37,526 nt of DNA from CAZPAV01 sp964584755 (GTDB lineage: Bacteria > Actinomycetota > Acidimicrobiia > Spongiisociales > UBA5794). Below are positions 15,903 through 23,331 of this stretch, piece by piece (position 1 is the first letter of the stretch; every line of letters begins with the position of its first letter). The DNA lies in contig CAZPAV010000030.1 in the NCBI GenBank assembly GCA_964584755.1, positions 1 through 37,526 on the forward strand, given 5' to 3'. A program made the translations under genes and the position numbers. The notes under the pieces were generated by a model. It saw only the letters and a list, made by a program, of their open reading frames with translations. It did not search any database and was not told the DNA's origin.

Positions 15903-16886
15903 TCACTCGCGGCGGCCGCCGAGATCCACCTCCGTTCCGCGGCCCGTGGCGGCGGCCCGCTCGCAGGCGAGATGCGCCGCCGCCAGATCCTCCACACCGA
16001 TGCCGAGCGACTCGAAGAGGGTGATCTCTCCCGGGTCGCGGCGACCCGCCGCGGCGCCCACGAGCACGTCGCCGAGGTCGGCGACGAGGTCCGCCTCGTC
16101 GACGAAGCCCTCGGCCTTCGCCAGGAGGTAGTCCCCCGCCTCCGCCAGGGCCGACTCGCGCCGGTCGACGAAGATGCGACAGCGGGCCATGGCCTCCCCG
16201 TCCAGCTCCCGGGCGACGGGAACGCTCGCTCCCACCGCGTTGACGTGCATCCCCGGCTCGAGGAGCGATCCGGGCAGGATGGGCTCGGTGGCGGCGGTGA
16301 CCGTACAGACGACACCGGCGCCGCGAACCGCGGTGGCGACGTCGTCGCAGACGGTGACGCGGCCGTCGTGGCGGCTCGCCAAGCGCTCGGCTCGCTCCCG
16401 GCGGCGACCCCACAGGCGGATCTCCCGGAACTCCCGCACCAGGGGGAGGGCCTCGAGATGGGCCGCGGCCTGGCTGCCGGACCCGAGGACGGCGAGGACG
16501 TCGGCGTCGGGGCGGGCGAGGACGTCGGTGGCGAGGGCCGACGCCGCCGCGGTGCGGATCGCGGTGATCGCCGAGGCGTCGACGATGCCGCGGAGCCGTC
16601 CGTGCTCGTCGTCGAAGACGAGTACGACGCCCTGGTGGGTCTCGAAGGGCGAGTCGGCGTTGCCGGGGAACACCGTGATCACCTTCACCCCGAGCGTGGC
16701 GAGCGGGGCGACGGTGCTCGGCATCGTCCCCAGGGCACCGCGCCGATCAGGGAGCCACATGACGCCCCTCAGCGGCTGCACGGCCTCGCCGCGGGCGAGC
16801 GCGGCGAGGGCGTCGCGGACCGTGGAGATGCAGACGTCCATGGGCAGGGCCGCGGCGACGTCGTGGGGACCGAGCAGCAGGGTCAT
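15903..16886 (-). CDS. Ornithine cyclodeaminase / mu-crystallin family protein
   Basis: A 327-residue NAD(P)-binding enzyme. It has GVKVITVFPGN and the HQGVVLVFDD segment in the substrate half, TAIRTAAASALA, the Rossmann motif VLGSGSQAAAHLEAL, and NAVGASVPVARELD. Family members include ornithine cyclodeaminase, alanine dehydrogenase, ketimine reductase and opine/diamino-acid synthases, so the substrate is open. ATG 16886 is preferred over an upstream ATG (16922) because AGGGAGG lies 8 bases before it and the family N-terminus begins there. It is divergent from purN and convergent with the small membrane protein. Confidence 0.85.
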   Translation of the reverse strand: MTLLLGPHDVAAALPMDVCISTVRDALAALARGEAVQPLRGVMWLPDRRGALGTMPSTVAPLATLGVKVITVFPGNADSPFETHQGVVLVFDDEHGRLRGIVDASAITAIRTAAASALATDVLARPDADVLAVLGSGSQAAAHLEALPLVREFREIRLWGRRRERAERLASRHDGRVTVCDDVATAVRGAGVVCTVTAATEPILPGSLLEPGMHVNAVGASVPVARELDGEAMARCRIFVDRRESALAEAGDYLLAKAEGFVDEADLVADLGDVLVGAAAGRRDPGEITLFESLGIGVEDLAAAHLACERAAATGRGTEVDLGGRRE

Positions 16887-16908
16887 GGTCGAGCCTCCCT
16901 CTCGCGGG

Positions 16909-16926
16909 TACCGTCGGGGCACGGTA
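16909..16926 (-). promoter_or_regulatory. Promoter with inverted repeat for the cyclodeaminase-like gene
   Basis: TACCGT-N6-ACGGTA is a perfect inverted repeat. Its right arm read on the reverse strand is a -10-like TACCGT (16926-16921), giving a leader of roughly 27 bases. The left arm would cover the start of transcription, so a repressor could act here. Confidence 0.35.
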
Positions 16927-16989
16927 GCGGCACCGTCCGCGGCGCGAGACCGCCGGTCCGTCGCAGGCCGGGAGCCCGCCCGCGGTCTC

Positions 16990-17004
16990 TAACATCCGGG
17001 CTCG
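16990..17004 (+). promoter_or_regulatory. -10 box of a probable leaderless purN promoter
   Basis: TAACAT (16990-16995) lies 9 bases before ATG 17005, with no Shine-Dalgarno. The spacing and hexamer are identical to those before the gene at 10191. Confidence 0.55.
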
Positions 17005-17625
17005 ATGAGCGCTCCTCGTACCCCCGTGGCCGTCCTCGTCTCCGGCGCGGGCAGCAATCTCCAGGCCATCCTCGACGCGGCGGCGGAACCGGGGTACGGG
17101 GCCGAGATCGTCCTCGTGCTCTCCGACCGGCCCGGGGTGCGGGCGTTGCGGCGCGCCGAGGAGGCGGGGGTCGCCACCGCCGTCGTCCCCTGGTCCGCCT
17201 TCGACGGCCGCGACGCGTTCACCGCCGCGGTGTGCGAAGCGGTGCAGGCCCGGGGCGCCACCGCCATGGTCCTCGCCGGGTTCATGCGCATCCTCGGCCC
17301 GGAGGCCATCCGCCGCTTCCCCAACCGCATCCTCAACGTCCATCCCGCGCTCCTGCCGGCGTTCCCCGGCGCGGCGGCGGTCGAGCGGGCCCTCGCCCAC
17401 GGCGTGAAGGTGACCGGGGTGACGGTGCACCTCGTCGACGAGGAGGTCGACCACGGGCCCATCGTCCACCAGGAGGCCGTCCCGGTCCTCCCCGACGACG
17501 ACGCGGCGACGCTCCACGCCCGCATCCGCGCCGTGGAGCACCGGATCTACCCGCAGGTGGTCGACGCCCTCGTCCGGGGGCGGCTCCGGGTCGACGGCCG
17601 CCACGTGCGTTGGGAGCGTCCATGA
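17005..17625 (+). CDS. purN: Phosphoribosylglycinamide formyltransferase
   Basis: It transfers the formyl group of 10-formyl-tetrahydrofolate to GAR in purine synthesis. The 206-residue protein shows the N-terminal VLVSGAGSNLQAI phosphate loop, the folate-binding LAGFMRILG segment, the catalytic Asn and His in NRILNVHPALLPAFPG, and the catalytic Asp in VDHGPIVHQ. It lies first in purN-purH-folD. The start is the family start, at a leaderless-type promoter. The stop overlaps the purH ATG. Confidence 0.95.
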   Translation: MSAPRTPVAVLVSGAGSNLQAILDAAAEPGYGAEIVLVLSDRPGVRALRRAEEAGVATAVVPWSAFDGRDAFTAAVCEAVQARGATAMVLAGFMRILGPEAIRRFPNRILNVHPALLPAFPGAAAVERALAHGVKVTGVTVHLVDEEVDHGPIVHQEAVPVLPDDDAATLHARIRAVEHRIYPQVVDALVRGRLRVDGRHVRWERP

Positions 17626-19145
17626 GCCGGATCCCCGTTCGTCGCGCCCTGCTGTCGGTCTCCGACAAGGAGGGACTCGTGGACTTCGCCCGGCGGCTCC
17701 ACGACGCCGGCGTCGAGATCGTCTCCTCGGGGGGGACCGCCCGCCATCTCGAGGCCCACGGTGTCCCGGTGACCTCCGTCGCCGCGGTGACCGGCGCCCC
17801 GGAGATGCTCGGTGGGCGGGTGAAGACGCTCCATCCGCGGATCCACGGCGGCATCCTCGCCGATCTCGGCGTGCCCGCCCACCGGGACGATCTCGACGCG
17901 GGCGGGATCGAGCCGTTCCAGCTCGTCGTCGTCAACCTCTACCCCTTCGAGGCCACCGTCGCCGCCGGCGCCACCCCCGCCGAGATCGTGGAGCAGATCG
18001 ACATCGGCGGTCCGACCCTCATCCGCGCCGCGGCGAAGAACCACGCCTGGGTCGGGGTCGTCGTCTCCCCGCGACGGTACGACGAGGTGGCCGATGCGGT
18101 GGAGGCCGGAGGGCTCGACGCCACGCTGCGTCGCGACCTGGCACGAGAGGCCTTCTTCCGCACCGCCGCCTACGACGCCGCCATCGTGGAGTGGCTCGAG
18201 GCGGGCGACGGTCTGCCCGACCGGCTCGTCCTCGCCCTCGAGCGCCGCCGCGACCTCCGCTACGGGGAGAACCCCCACCAGGCGGCGGCCCTCTACGCCG
18301 CGCCGGGCGCGGCACCGTGGTGGCTGCAGGCCCGCCAGCTCCAGGGGAAGGCGATGTCGTTCAACAACTACGTCGACACGGAGGCGGCGTGGCGCCTCGT
18401 CAACGACCTCGACGGCCCCGCCGCGGTCGTGGTCAAGCACACGAACCCCTGCGGCGTGGCCGAGGGCGGCGACCTCGCCGACGCGTTCGCCGCCGCCTGG
18501 GCGTGCGATCCCCTCTCCGCCTTCGGGAGCGTCGTCGCCCTCAACCGGGCCCTCGACCTCGCCACCGCCGAGGCCCTCGCCTCCCGGTTCGTCGAGGTTG
18601 TCGTCGCCCCCGAGGTGGCGCCCCAGGCGGCGGACCGGCTGACCGCGAAGCGGAACCTGCGGGTCCTCGTCGCGCCCGCCCCGCACGGGCGGGACCGCGA
18701 CGCCCGGCGGATCGAGGACGGCCTCCTCCTCCAGGAGCGGGACGCCGTTGCCGGCGATGCGGCCTGGGAGGTCCGGAGTCGGCGGGCGCCCTCGGAGGCC
18801 GAGCTCGCCGGGCTGCGATTCGCCTGGACCGTGGTCGCCCACACGAAGTCGAACGCCGTCGTCGTCGCCCGGGACGGGGCCGCCGTCGGTGTCGGGGCCG
18901 GGGATCAGAGCCGGGTCGGCGCCGCCGAGCGGGCCCTCCTCCGCGCCGGGGACCGCGCCCGGGGGGCCGTCGCCGCCAGCGACGCCTTCCTCCCCTTCCG
19001 CGACGCCCTCGACGCCCTCGCCGCCGCCGGCGTCACCGCGCTCGTCGAGCCGGGGGGGTCCATCCGCGACGGCGAGGTGATCGCCGCCGCCGACGAGCAC
19101 GATCTCGCCCTCCTCTTCACCGGGAGGAGGCACTTCCGGCATTGA
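17622..19145 (+). CDS. purH: Bifunctional AICAR formyltransferase / IMP cyclohydrolase
   Basis: It catalyses the last two steps to IMP. The 507-residue protein has the N-terminal cyclohydrolase (MGS-like) domain (RALLSVSDKEGLVDFA; SSGGTARHLE; GGRVKTLHPRIHGGIL) and the C-terminal transformylase domain. K272-H273 in VVKHTNPCGVA are the catalytic pair, with RYGENPHQAAALY before it and NNYVDTEAAW between. It uses 10-formyl-THF like PurN and is translationally coupled to purN (ATGA) and folD (TTGA). Confidence 0.97.
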   Translation: MSRIPVRRALLSVSDKEGLVDFARRLHDAGVEIVSSGGTARHLEAHGVPVTSVAAVTGAPEMLGGRVKTLHPRIHGGILADLGVPAHRDDLDAGGIEPFQLVVVNLYPFEATVAAGATPAEIVEQIDIGGPTLIRAAAKNHAWVGVVVSPRRYDEVADAVEAGGLDATLRRDLAREAFFRTAAYDAAIVEWLEAGDGLPDRLVLALERRRDLRYGENPHQAAALYAAPGAAPWWLQARQLQGKAMSFNNYVDTEAAWRLVNDLDGPAAVVVKHTNPCGVAEGGDLADAFAAAWACDPLSAFGSVVALNRALDLATAEALASRFVEVVVAPEVAPQAADRLTAKRNLRVLVAPAPHGRDRDARRIEDGLLLQERDAVAGDAAWEVRSRRAPSEAELAGLRFAWTVVAHTKSNAVVVARDGAAVGVGAGDQSRVGAAERALLRAGDRARGAVAASDAFLPFRDALDALAAAGVTALVEPGGSIRDGEVIAAADEHDLALLFTGRRHFRH

Positions 19146-20005
19146 GCGCGCGCATCCTCTCCGGGAAGGTGATCGCCGAGACCGTCCGGGCCGAGGTGGC
19201 CGCGCGGGTGGCCGCGCTGGCGGCGCGCGGCCGGACCGTGGGGCTCGCCACCCTCCTCGTCGGCGACGACCCCGCCTCGCAGGTCTACGTGCGTGGGAAG
19301 CACCGGGCCGCTGCCGCCGTCGGCATCCGCTCCTTCGACGAGCGACTTCCGGCGACGGCCTCCCAGGAGGAGGTGGCCGCCGCCGTCGACCGCCTCAACG
19401 CCGACGACCGCGTCGACGGGATCATCGTGCAGCTCCCCCTGCCGCCGGGGCTCGACGGTGAGGGTGCCGTGGAGCGGGTGGACCCCGCCAAGGACGCCGA
19501 CGGTCTCCACCCCTTCAACCTCGGGCGGCTCGTGCTGGGACGTCCCGGACCGGTCCCTGCCACCCCGGCGGGGATCATGCGCATCCTCGAGCAGTACGGG
19601 ATCCCGACCCGGGGACGCACCGCGGTGGTCGTCGGCCGCTCCTTTCTCGTGGGACGGCCCCTGACGCTGCTCCTCGGGGCGAAGGGCACCGACGCCACCG
19701 TCGTCCAGGCCCACTCCCGCACCCCCGACCTCCCCGCGGTGTGTCGTCGGGCCGACATCCTCGTCGCCGCGATCGGCCGGCCCGGGTTCTTCGGCGTCGA
19801 GCACGTCCGGCCCGGGGCGACCGTCATCGACGTGGGCATCAACCGCGCCGGTGGGGGACTCGTCGGCGACGTGGACCTCGCCGCCGTGGTCGAGGTCGCC
19901 GGGGCGGTCACCCCGGTGCCCGGCGGGGTGGGGCCCATGACCATCGCCTCGCTGCTCGCCAACACCGTCGCCCTCGCCGAGGCGCGGCACGATCAGGATC
20001 ACTGA
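19142..20005 (+). CDS. folD: Methylenetetrahydrofolate dehydrogenase / methenyltetrahydrofolate cyclohydrolase
   Basis: It converts 5,10-methylene-THF to 10-formyl-THF with NADP+, supplying the donor used by the two preceding enzymes. The 287-residue protein has TLLVGDDPASQVYVRGKHRA with the catalytic lysine, VDGIIVQLPLP, KDADGLHPFNLG, the NADP-site VVVGRSFLVGRPL (usually GRSxxVGxP) and TPVPGGVGPMTIASLL. TTG 19142 is the only start that keeps the family N-terminus. It overlaps the purH stop, with GGGAGGAGG about 12 bases upstream. Confidence 0.95.
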   Translation: MSARILSGKVIAETVRAEVAARVAALAARGRTVGLATLLVGDDPASQVYVRGKHRAAAAVGIRSFDERLPATASQEEVAAAVDRLNADDRVDGIIVQLPLPPGLDGEGAVERVDPAKDADGLHPFNLGRLVLGRPGPVPATPAGIMRILEQYGIPTRGRTAVVVGRSFLVGRPLTLLLGAKGTDATVVQAHSRTPDLPAVCRRADILVAAIGRPGFFGVEHVRPGATVIDVGINRAGGGLVGDVDLAAVVEVAGAVTPVPGGVGPMTIASLLANTVALAEARHDQDH

Positions 20006-20020
20006 ACGGAAGGAGCGACC

Positions 20021-21223
20021 ATGCCCGAGCACATCACGAAACGCGCCACCGGCCTCATCGTCCCCGACGAGCCCATCATCCCCTTCATCGAGGGCGACGG
20101 CATCGGGCCGGACATCTGGCGGGCGGCCCGTGCCGTCTTCGACGCCGCCGTCGAGAAGGCGTACGACGGGTCGCGTCGCGTCGCCTGGAAGGAGGTCCTC
20201 GCCGGCGAGCGGGCCTTCGAGGAGGCCGGCGAATGGCTCCCCAAGGCGACGATCGACGCCTTCCGCGAGTACCTCGTGGGGATCAAGGGACCGCTGACGA
20301 CGCCCATCGGCGGCGGGATCCGGAGTCTCAACGTCGCCCTGCGCCAGGTCCTCGACCTCTACGTCTGCCTCCGTCCGGTGCGCTGGTACCGGGGCGTCCC
20401 CTCCCCGGTGAAGCATCCGGAGCTCGTCGACATGGTGATCTTCCGGGAGAACACCGAGGACGTGTACGCGGGCAGGGAGGTGGAGGCGGGGACCGAAGGG
20501 GCCCGCAAGCTCCTCGCCTTCCTCGATCGGGAGTTCGGATGGTCCCTCCGGCCCGACAGCGGCATCGGGATCAAGCCCATCTCCGAGACCGCCTCGAAGC
20601 GGTTGGTTCGGGCCGCGATCGAGTACGCGGTGGCGAACGGGCGGCGGTCGGTGACCCTCGTCCACAAAGGCAACATCATGAAGTTCACCGAGGGAGCCTT
20701 CCGGAACTGGGGGTACGAGGTCGTCAGGGACGAGTTCGCCGACGTGGCCGTCTCCTGGGAGGAGTGCGGCGGAGAGCCGGGCGATCGACTCCTCGTCAAG
20801 GACGTCATCGCCGACGCGTTCCTCCAGCAGATCCTCACCCGTCCCGCCGAGTACGACGTCATCGCCACGATGAACCTCAACGGCGACTACTTCTCCGACG
20901 CGCTCGCCGCCCAGGTGGGCGGGATCGGCATCGCCCCCGGGGGCAACATCAACTACGAGACGGGCGTGGCCATCTTCGAGGCGACCCACGGGACCGCACC
21001 CAAGTACACGGGCATGGACAAGGTGAACCCCGGGTCGCTCATCCTCTCGGGGGCGCTCATGTTCCGCTACCTCGGCTGGGGAGAGGTCGCCGACCGCATC
21101 GTGGCCGGCCTGGAGGCGGCGATCGCCGACCGGATCGTCACCTACGACTTCGCCCGCCTCATGGAGGGCGCCACGAAGGTGAGGACGAGCGAGTTCGCCC
21201 GGGCCGTCGTCGAGCGCATGTGA
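20021..21223 (+). CDS. icd: Isocitrate dehydrogenase (NADP+), E. coli type
   Basis: It oxidatively decarboxylates isocitrate to 2-oxoglutarate. The 400-residue protein matches the type-I homodimeric enzyme: PFIEGDGIGPDIW, the isocitrate-binding IGGGIRSLNVALRQ serine segment, and VIFRENTEDVYAG. The NADP-selecting residues are conserved: a Lys-Tyr pair in HGTAPKYTGMDKVNPGS, and Tyr/Arg in VTYDFARLMEG. NADP+ use is therefore expected. ATG 20021 has GAAGGAG 5 bases upstream and lies 15 bases after folD, so it may be read from the pur promoter as well as its own. Many actinobacteria use the unrelated monomeric enzyme instead. Confidence 0.96.
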   Translation: MPEHITKRATGLIVPDEPIIPFIEGDGIGPDIWRAARAVFDAAVEKAYDGSRRVAWKEVLAGERAFEEAGEWLPKATIDAFREYLVGIKGPLTTPIGGGIRSLNVALRQVLDLYVCLRPVRWYRGVPSPVKHPELVDMVIFRENTEDVYAGREVEAGTEGARKLLAFLDREFGWSLRPDSGIGIKPISETASKRLVRAAIEYAVANGRRSVTLVHKGNIMKFTEGAFRNWGYEVVRDEFADVAVSWEECGGEPGDRLLVKDVIADAFLQQILTRPAEYDVIATMNLNGDYFSDALAAQVGGIGIAPGGNINYETGVAIFEATHGTAPKYTGMDKVNPGSLILSGALMFRYLGWGEVADRIVAGLEAAIADRIVTYDFARLMEGATKVRTSEFARAVVERM

Positions 21224-21246
21224 CGGCGGGGGCCGGGATCCCGCCG
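21224..21246 (+). terminator. Hairpin after icd
   Basis: CGGCGGG and CCCGCCG form a 7-bp stem around a 9-base loop directly after the icd stop. There is no T-tract. Confidence 0.35.
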
Positions 21247-21292
21247 GGTGGGAGGTGAAGTACCGCCGAACGGCCCTGGCCGCGGTGATGGG

Positions 21293-21341
21293 TTGCCGGT
21301 AGTGGTCATTGGGTAGCCTGGGGTCAATCGAGTGTAAGGAG
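21293..21341 (+). promoter_or_regulatory. Possible mdh promoter and ribosome-binding site
   Basis: TTGCCG (21293-21298) and TAGCCT (21314-21319) are separated by 15 bases, shorter than ideal. AAGGAG (21336-21341) lies 5 bases before ATG 21347. Confidence 0.35.
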
Positions 21342-21346
21342 CAGGT

Positions 21347-22282
21347 ATGCGCAAGGTGACCGTCGTCGGCGCCGGCAAGTACGGGTCGACGACCGTGCAG
21401 CGATTGGCGGAGGCGGACCTCGTCGACGAGGTCGTGATGGTCGACATCGTCGAGGGCCTGCCCCAGGGCCTCGCCCTCGACATGAACGAGTCGCGTCCCA
21501 TCCTCGGGCACCGGACCATCGTGACCGGGACCAACGACTACGCCGACACCGCCGGGAGCGACGTCGTGGTGATCACCGCCGGCCTGCCCCGCAAGCCGGG
21601 CATGAGCCGGATGGACCTCCTCGAGACGAACGCCAAGATCGTCAAGGGCGTGACCGAGCAGATCGTCGCCCGCTCGCCCGACGCGGTGATCATCGTGGTG
21701 ACGAACCCGCTCGACCAGATGACGATCCTCACCGCCAACGTCTCCGGCTTCCCCAAGTCCCGGGTCATGGGACAGGCGGGGATGCTCGACAGCGCCCGAC
21801 TGGCGCACTTCATCGCCGAGAAGACGGGCGCCGACGTGCGCTCGGTCAAGGCGGTGACCCTCGGGAGCCACGGTCCGACGATGGTGCCGGTCCCCTCCCT
21901 GTGCACGGTCGGGGATCGCCCCCTCACCGAGGTGCTCTCGGCGGAGGAGATCGAGGAGCTCGTGGAGCGCACCCGCAACGGCGGCGCCGAGATCGTGGGT
22001 CTGCTCAAGACGGGGAGCGCGTACTTCGCCCCCTCGGCCGCGGCGGCGGCGATGGTGCGGGCCGTCCTCGAGGACACCGGCGAGGCGATGCCGGTCTGCG
22101 CCTGGCTCACCGGCGAGTACGGCATCTCCGACGTCTACGTGGGGGTTCTCGCCCGGCTCGGGGCCGGAGGGGTCCGGGAGATCGTCGAGGTCGACCTCAC
22201 CGAGGCCGAGCTCGCCGCCCTGCGGGAGGCCGCCGCGGCGGTCAAGGAGAAGGTGGCGATGCTCGATCAGGTCGAGCTCTGA
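21347..22282 (+). CDS. mdh: Malate dehydrogenase, LDH-like type
   Basis: It interconverts malate and oxaloacetate with NAD. The 311-residue protein has VVGAGKYGSTTV, the NAD-selecting aspartate in MVDIVEG, the substrate arginines in LPRKPGMSRMDLL, the TNPLDQMT loop, and the Asp/Arg of MLDSARL. The catalytic His is H175 in LGSHGPTMVPVP, where the residue after HG is Pro177 instead of the usual Asp. The sequence belongs to the LDH-like MDH group rather than the dimeric type found in many actinobacteria. It probably has its own promoter, and a hairpin follows the stop. Confidence 0.93.
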   Translation: MRKVTVVGAGKYGSTTVQRLAEADLVDEVVMVDIVEGLPQGLALDMNESRPILGHRTIVTGTNDYADTAGSDVVVITAGLPRKPGMSRMDLLETNAKIVKGVTEQIVARSPDAVIIVVTNPLDQMTILTANVSGFPKSRVMGQAGMLDSARLAHFIAEKTGADVRSVKAVTLGSHGPTMVPVPSLCTVGDRPLTEVLSAEEIEELVERTRNGGAEIVGLLKTGSAYFAPSAAAAAMVRAVLEDTGEAMPVCAWLTGEYGISDVYVGVLARLGAGGVREIVEVDLTEAELAALREAAAAVKEKVAMLDQVEL

Positions 22283-22290
22283 GCGGACGG

Positions 22291-22328
22291 ACCGCCGCGG
22301 GCCGGGTCACGGTCCCGGCCCCGGCGGT
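22291..22328 (+). terminator. Long hairpin after mdh
   Basis: An outer 7-bp stem (ACCGCCG/CGGCGGT) and an inner 8-bp stem (GGGCCGGG/CCCGGCCC) are separated by one bulged C and close a 7-base loop, starting 9 bases after the stop. There is no T-tract. Confidence 0.5.
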
Positions 22329-22359
22329 GGCGGGGCCGCGCCGGGGAGACCGGGTCTGG

Positions 22360-22388
22360 TTGTGTCCGATCGCGGGGTCCGGTAGAGT
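22360..22388 (+). promoter_or_regulatory. Promoter of the HU gene
   Basis: TTGTGT (22360-22365) and TAGAGT (22383-22388) are 17 bases apart, a good housekeeping-sigma match. The leader is about 45 bases, with GAGGAGG (22426-22432) 7 bases before the GTG start. Confidence 0.65.
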
Positions 22389-22439
22389 TACAGGACTGTC
22401 ATTTCGCCTCGCGGAGTCCCGAGACGAGGAGGTCTATCT

Positions 22440-22718
22440 GTGAACAAGAGCGAGCTCATCGAAGCCGTCGCTCGGAACACCGGCGAATCGAAGGCGACCG
22501 CCGCGAAGATCATCGACGAGACCCTCGACGTGATCCAGGGTGCGGTCGTCACCGAGGGCAAGGTCCAGCTCACCGGATTCGGCACGTTCGAGGCCAGGAA
22601 CCGCAAGGCGCGCCTCGCCCGGAACCCCCAGACGGGCGAGGAGGTCAAGGTCCCGGCGACTCGGGTTCCCGCCTTCAAGGCCGGGAAGGCGTTCAAGGAA
22701 GCCGTCAAGCCCGGCTGA
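22440..22718 (+). CDS. hup: HU-family nucleoid DNA-binding protein
   Basis: A 92-residue histone-like protein that bends and compacts DNA as a dimer. It starts NKSELIEAVARNTGESKATA, contains GFGTFEARNRKARLARNPQTGEE with the conserved beta-arm residues RNPQTG, and ends VPAFKAGKAFKEAVK, the normal HU length. It lacks the long Lys/Ala-rich tail of mycobacterial HupB. The GTG start is supported by a strong Shine-Dalgarno. The gene is single, with a clear promoter upstream and a strong terminator downstream. Confidence 0.96.
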   Translation: MNKSELIEAVARNTGESKATAAKIIDETLDVIQGAVVTEGKVQLTGFGTFEARNRKARLARNPQTGEEVKVPATRVPAFKAGKAFKEAVKPG

Positions 22719-22737
22719 GGAACCGCGCACCGTCGTC

Positions 22738-22771
22738 ACGAGGGGGCGCCCCGTCCGGGGCGCCCCCTCGT
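22738..22771. terminator. Strong bidirectional terminator between HU and SCP2 genes
   Basis: A perfect 15-bp stem (ACGAGGGGGCGCCCC with its complement) closes a GTCC loop and is followed by the T-rich TCGTCGTTCTTCTC. It lies between two convergent genes and can serve both. Confidence 0.9.
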
Positions 22772-22794
22772 CGTCGTTCTTCTCGGGACGGAGG

Positions 22795-23175
22795 TCACTC
22801 CACGGTGAGGCCGCTCTGCACGCGGGCGAACTCGTTGATGAGTCCCTGGTGCATCATGATCTTCGCCATGTTGCCCCCCACCTTGATCTTGCCCGTCATG
22901 AAGGCCATCTGGACGTTGAGGTCGCCGGCGGCGATGGCCGTGGCGGTCTCGTAGTCGCTCGTCACCGAGGCGTCGGCGTCCTCGAGATCGCCACGGGCCA
23001 TGGTCGCGGTGCCGTCCGCGACCTTCAGGAAGTAGTGGATCTCCCCGTCGGGCGCGCCGGTGACGACGAACTGGAGGCCCAGCGCGACGTTCGCCATCGC
23101 CGATCGGAAGCCCGGGTCGCCGTTGAGGGCGGCGGTGGCCTCCCCCATGTACTCCTCGCTCAGGAACTTCGCCAA
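22795..23175 (-). CDS. SCP2 sterol-carrier domain protein
   Basis: A 126-residue single-domain protein of the SCP2 fold, which forms a hydrophobic tunnel for acyl-CoA or sterol-like lipids. Visible features are an amphipathic N-terminus (AKFLSEEYMGEATAALN), the beta-sheet core (LQFVVTGAPDGEIHYFLKV), DASVTSDYETATAIAAGDLNVQMAFMTGKIKVGGNMAKIM (shown here in overlapping pieces: DASVTSDYETA, DLNVQMAFMTGKIKV, GGNMAKIM), which is the classic SCP2 motif. TTG 23175 is chosen because GGAAAGGA lies 7 bases before it. A palindromic operator overlaps its promoter. A role in lipid catabolism is inferred. Confidence 0.9.
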   Translation of the reverse strand: MAKFLSEEYMGEATAALNGDPGFRSAMANVALGLQFVVTGAPDGEIHYFLKVADGTATMARGDLEDADASVTSDYETATAIAAGDLNVQMAFMTGKIKVGGNMAKIMMHQGLINEFARVQSGLTVE

Positions 23176-23210
23176 GGCGCGGTCCTTTCCGTGTGGGTGT
23201 CTTGGCGACG

Positions 23211-23251
23211 AGTGTAGCCGCGGCGCGCCGGAATTTGAGCAGGCGCTCAAA
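23211..23251 (-). promoter_or_regulatory. SCP2 promoter with a TetR-like palindromic operator
   Basis: On the reverse strand a -10 box TACACT (23216-23211) lies 17 bases from the -35 position at 23239-23234. A perfect palindrome TTTGAGC-AGGC-GCTCAAA (23234-23251) covers that -35 position exactly. The leader is about 29 bases and carries the ribosome-binding site. Confidence 0.7.
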
Positions 23252-23314
23252 GTGAGGGCACCGCGGGCACGGCCGACCCCCGCCGGCCGGGAAGCGGCCG
23301 TCCCCGGGCACGCG

Positions 23315-23331
23315 TCCCCCGGTACGGGGGG
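23315..23331 (-). terminator. Hairpin after sdhB
   Basis: CCCCCG and CGGGGG form a 6-bp stem with a 3-base loop immediately beyond the sdhB stop. The adjacent 23252-23314 stretch is GC-rich with no other recognisable feature. Confidence 0.4.

Noticed and set aside
18905..21871. A 988-codon open frame on the reverse strand opposite purH, folD, icd and mdh
   Set aside because: It lies opposite four strongly recognised genes, its protein is low-complexity (Gly/Arg/Asp/His-rich), and no family is recognisable. Long antisense frames are expected in such GC-rich DNA.
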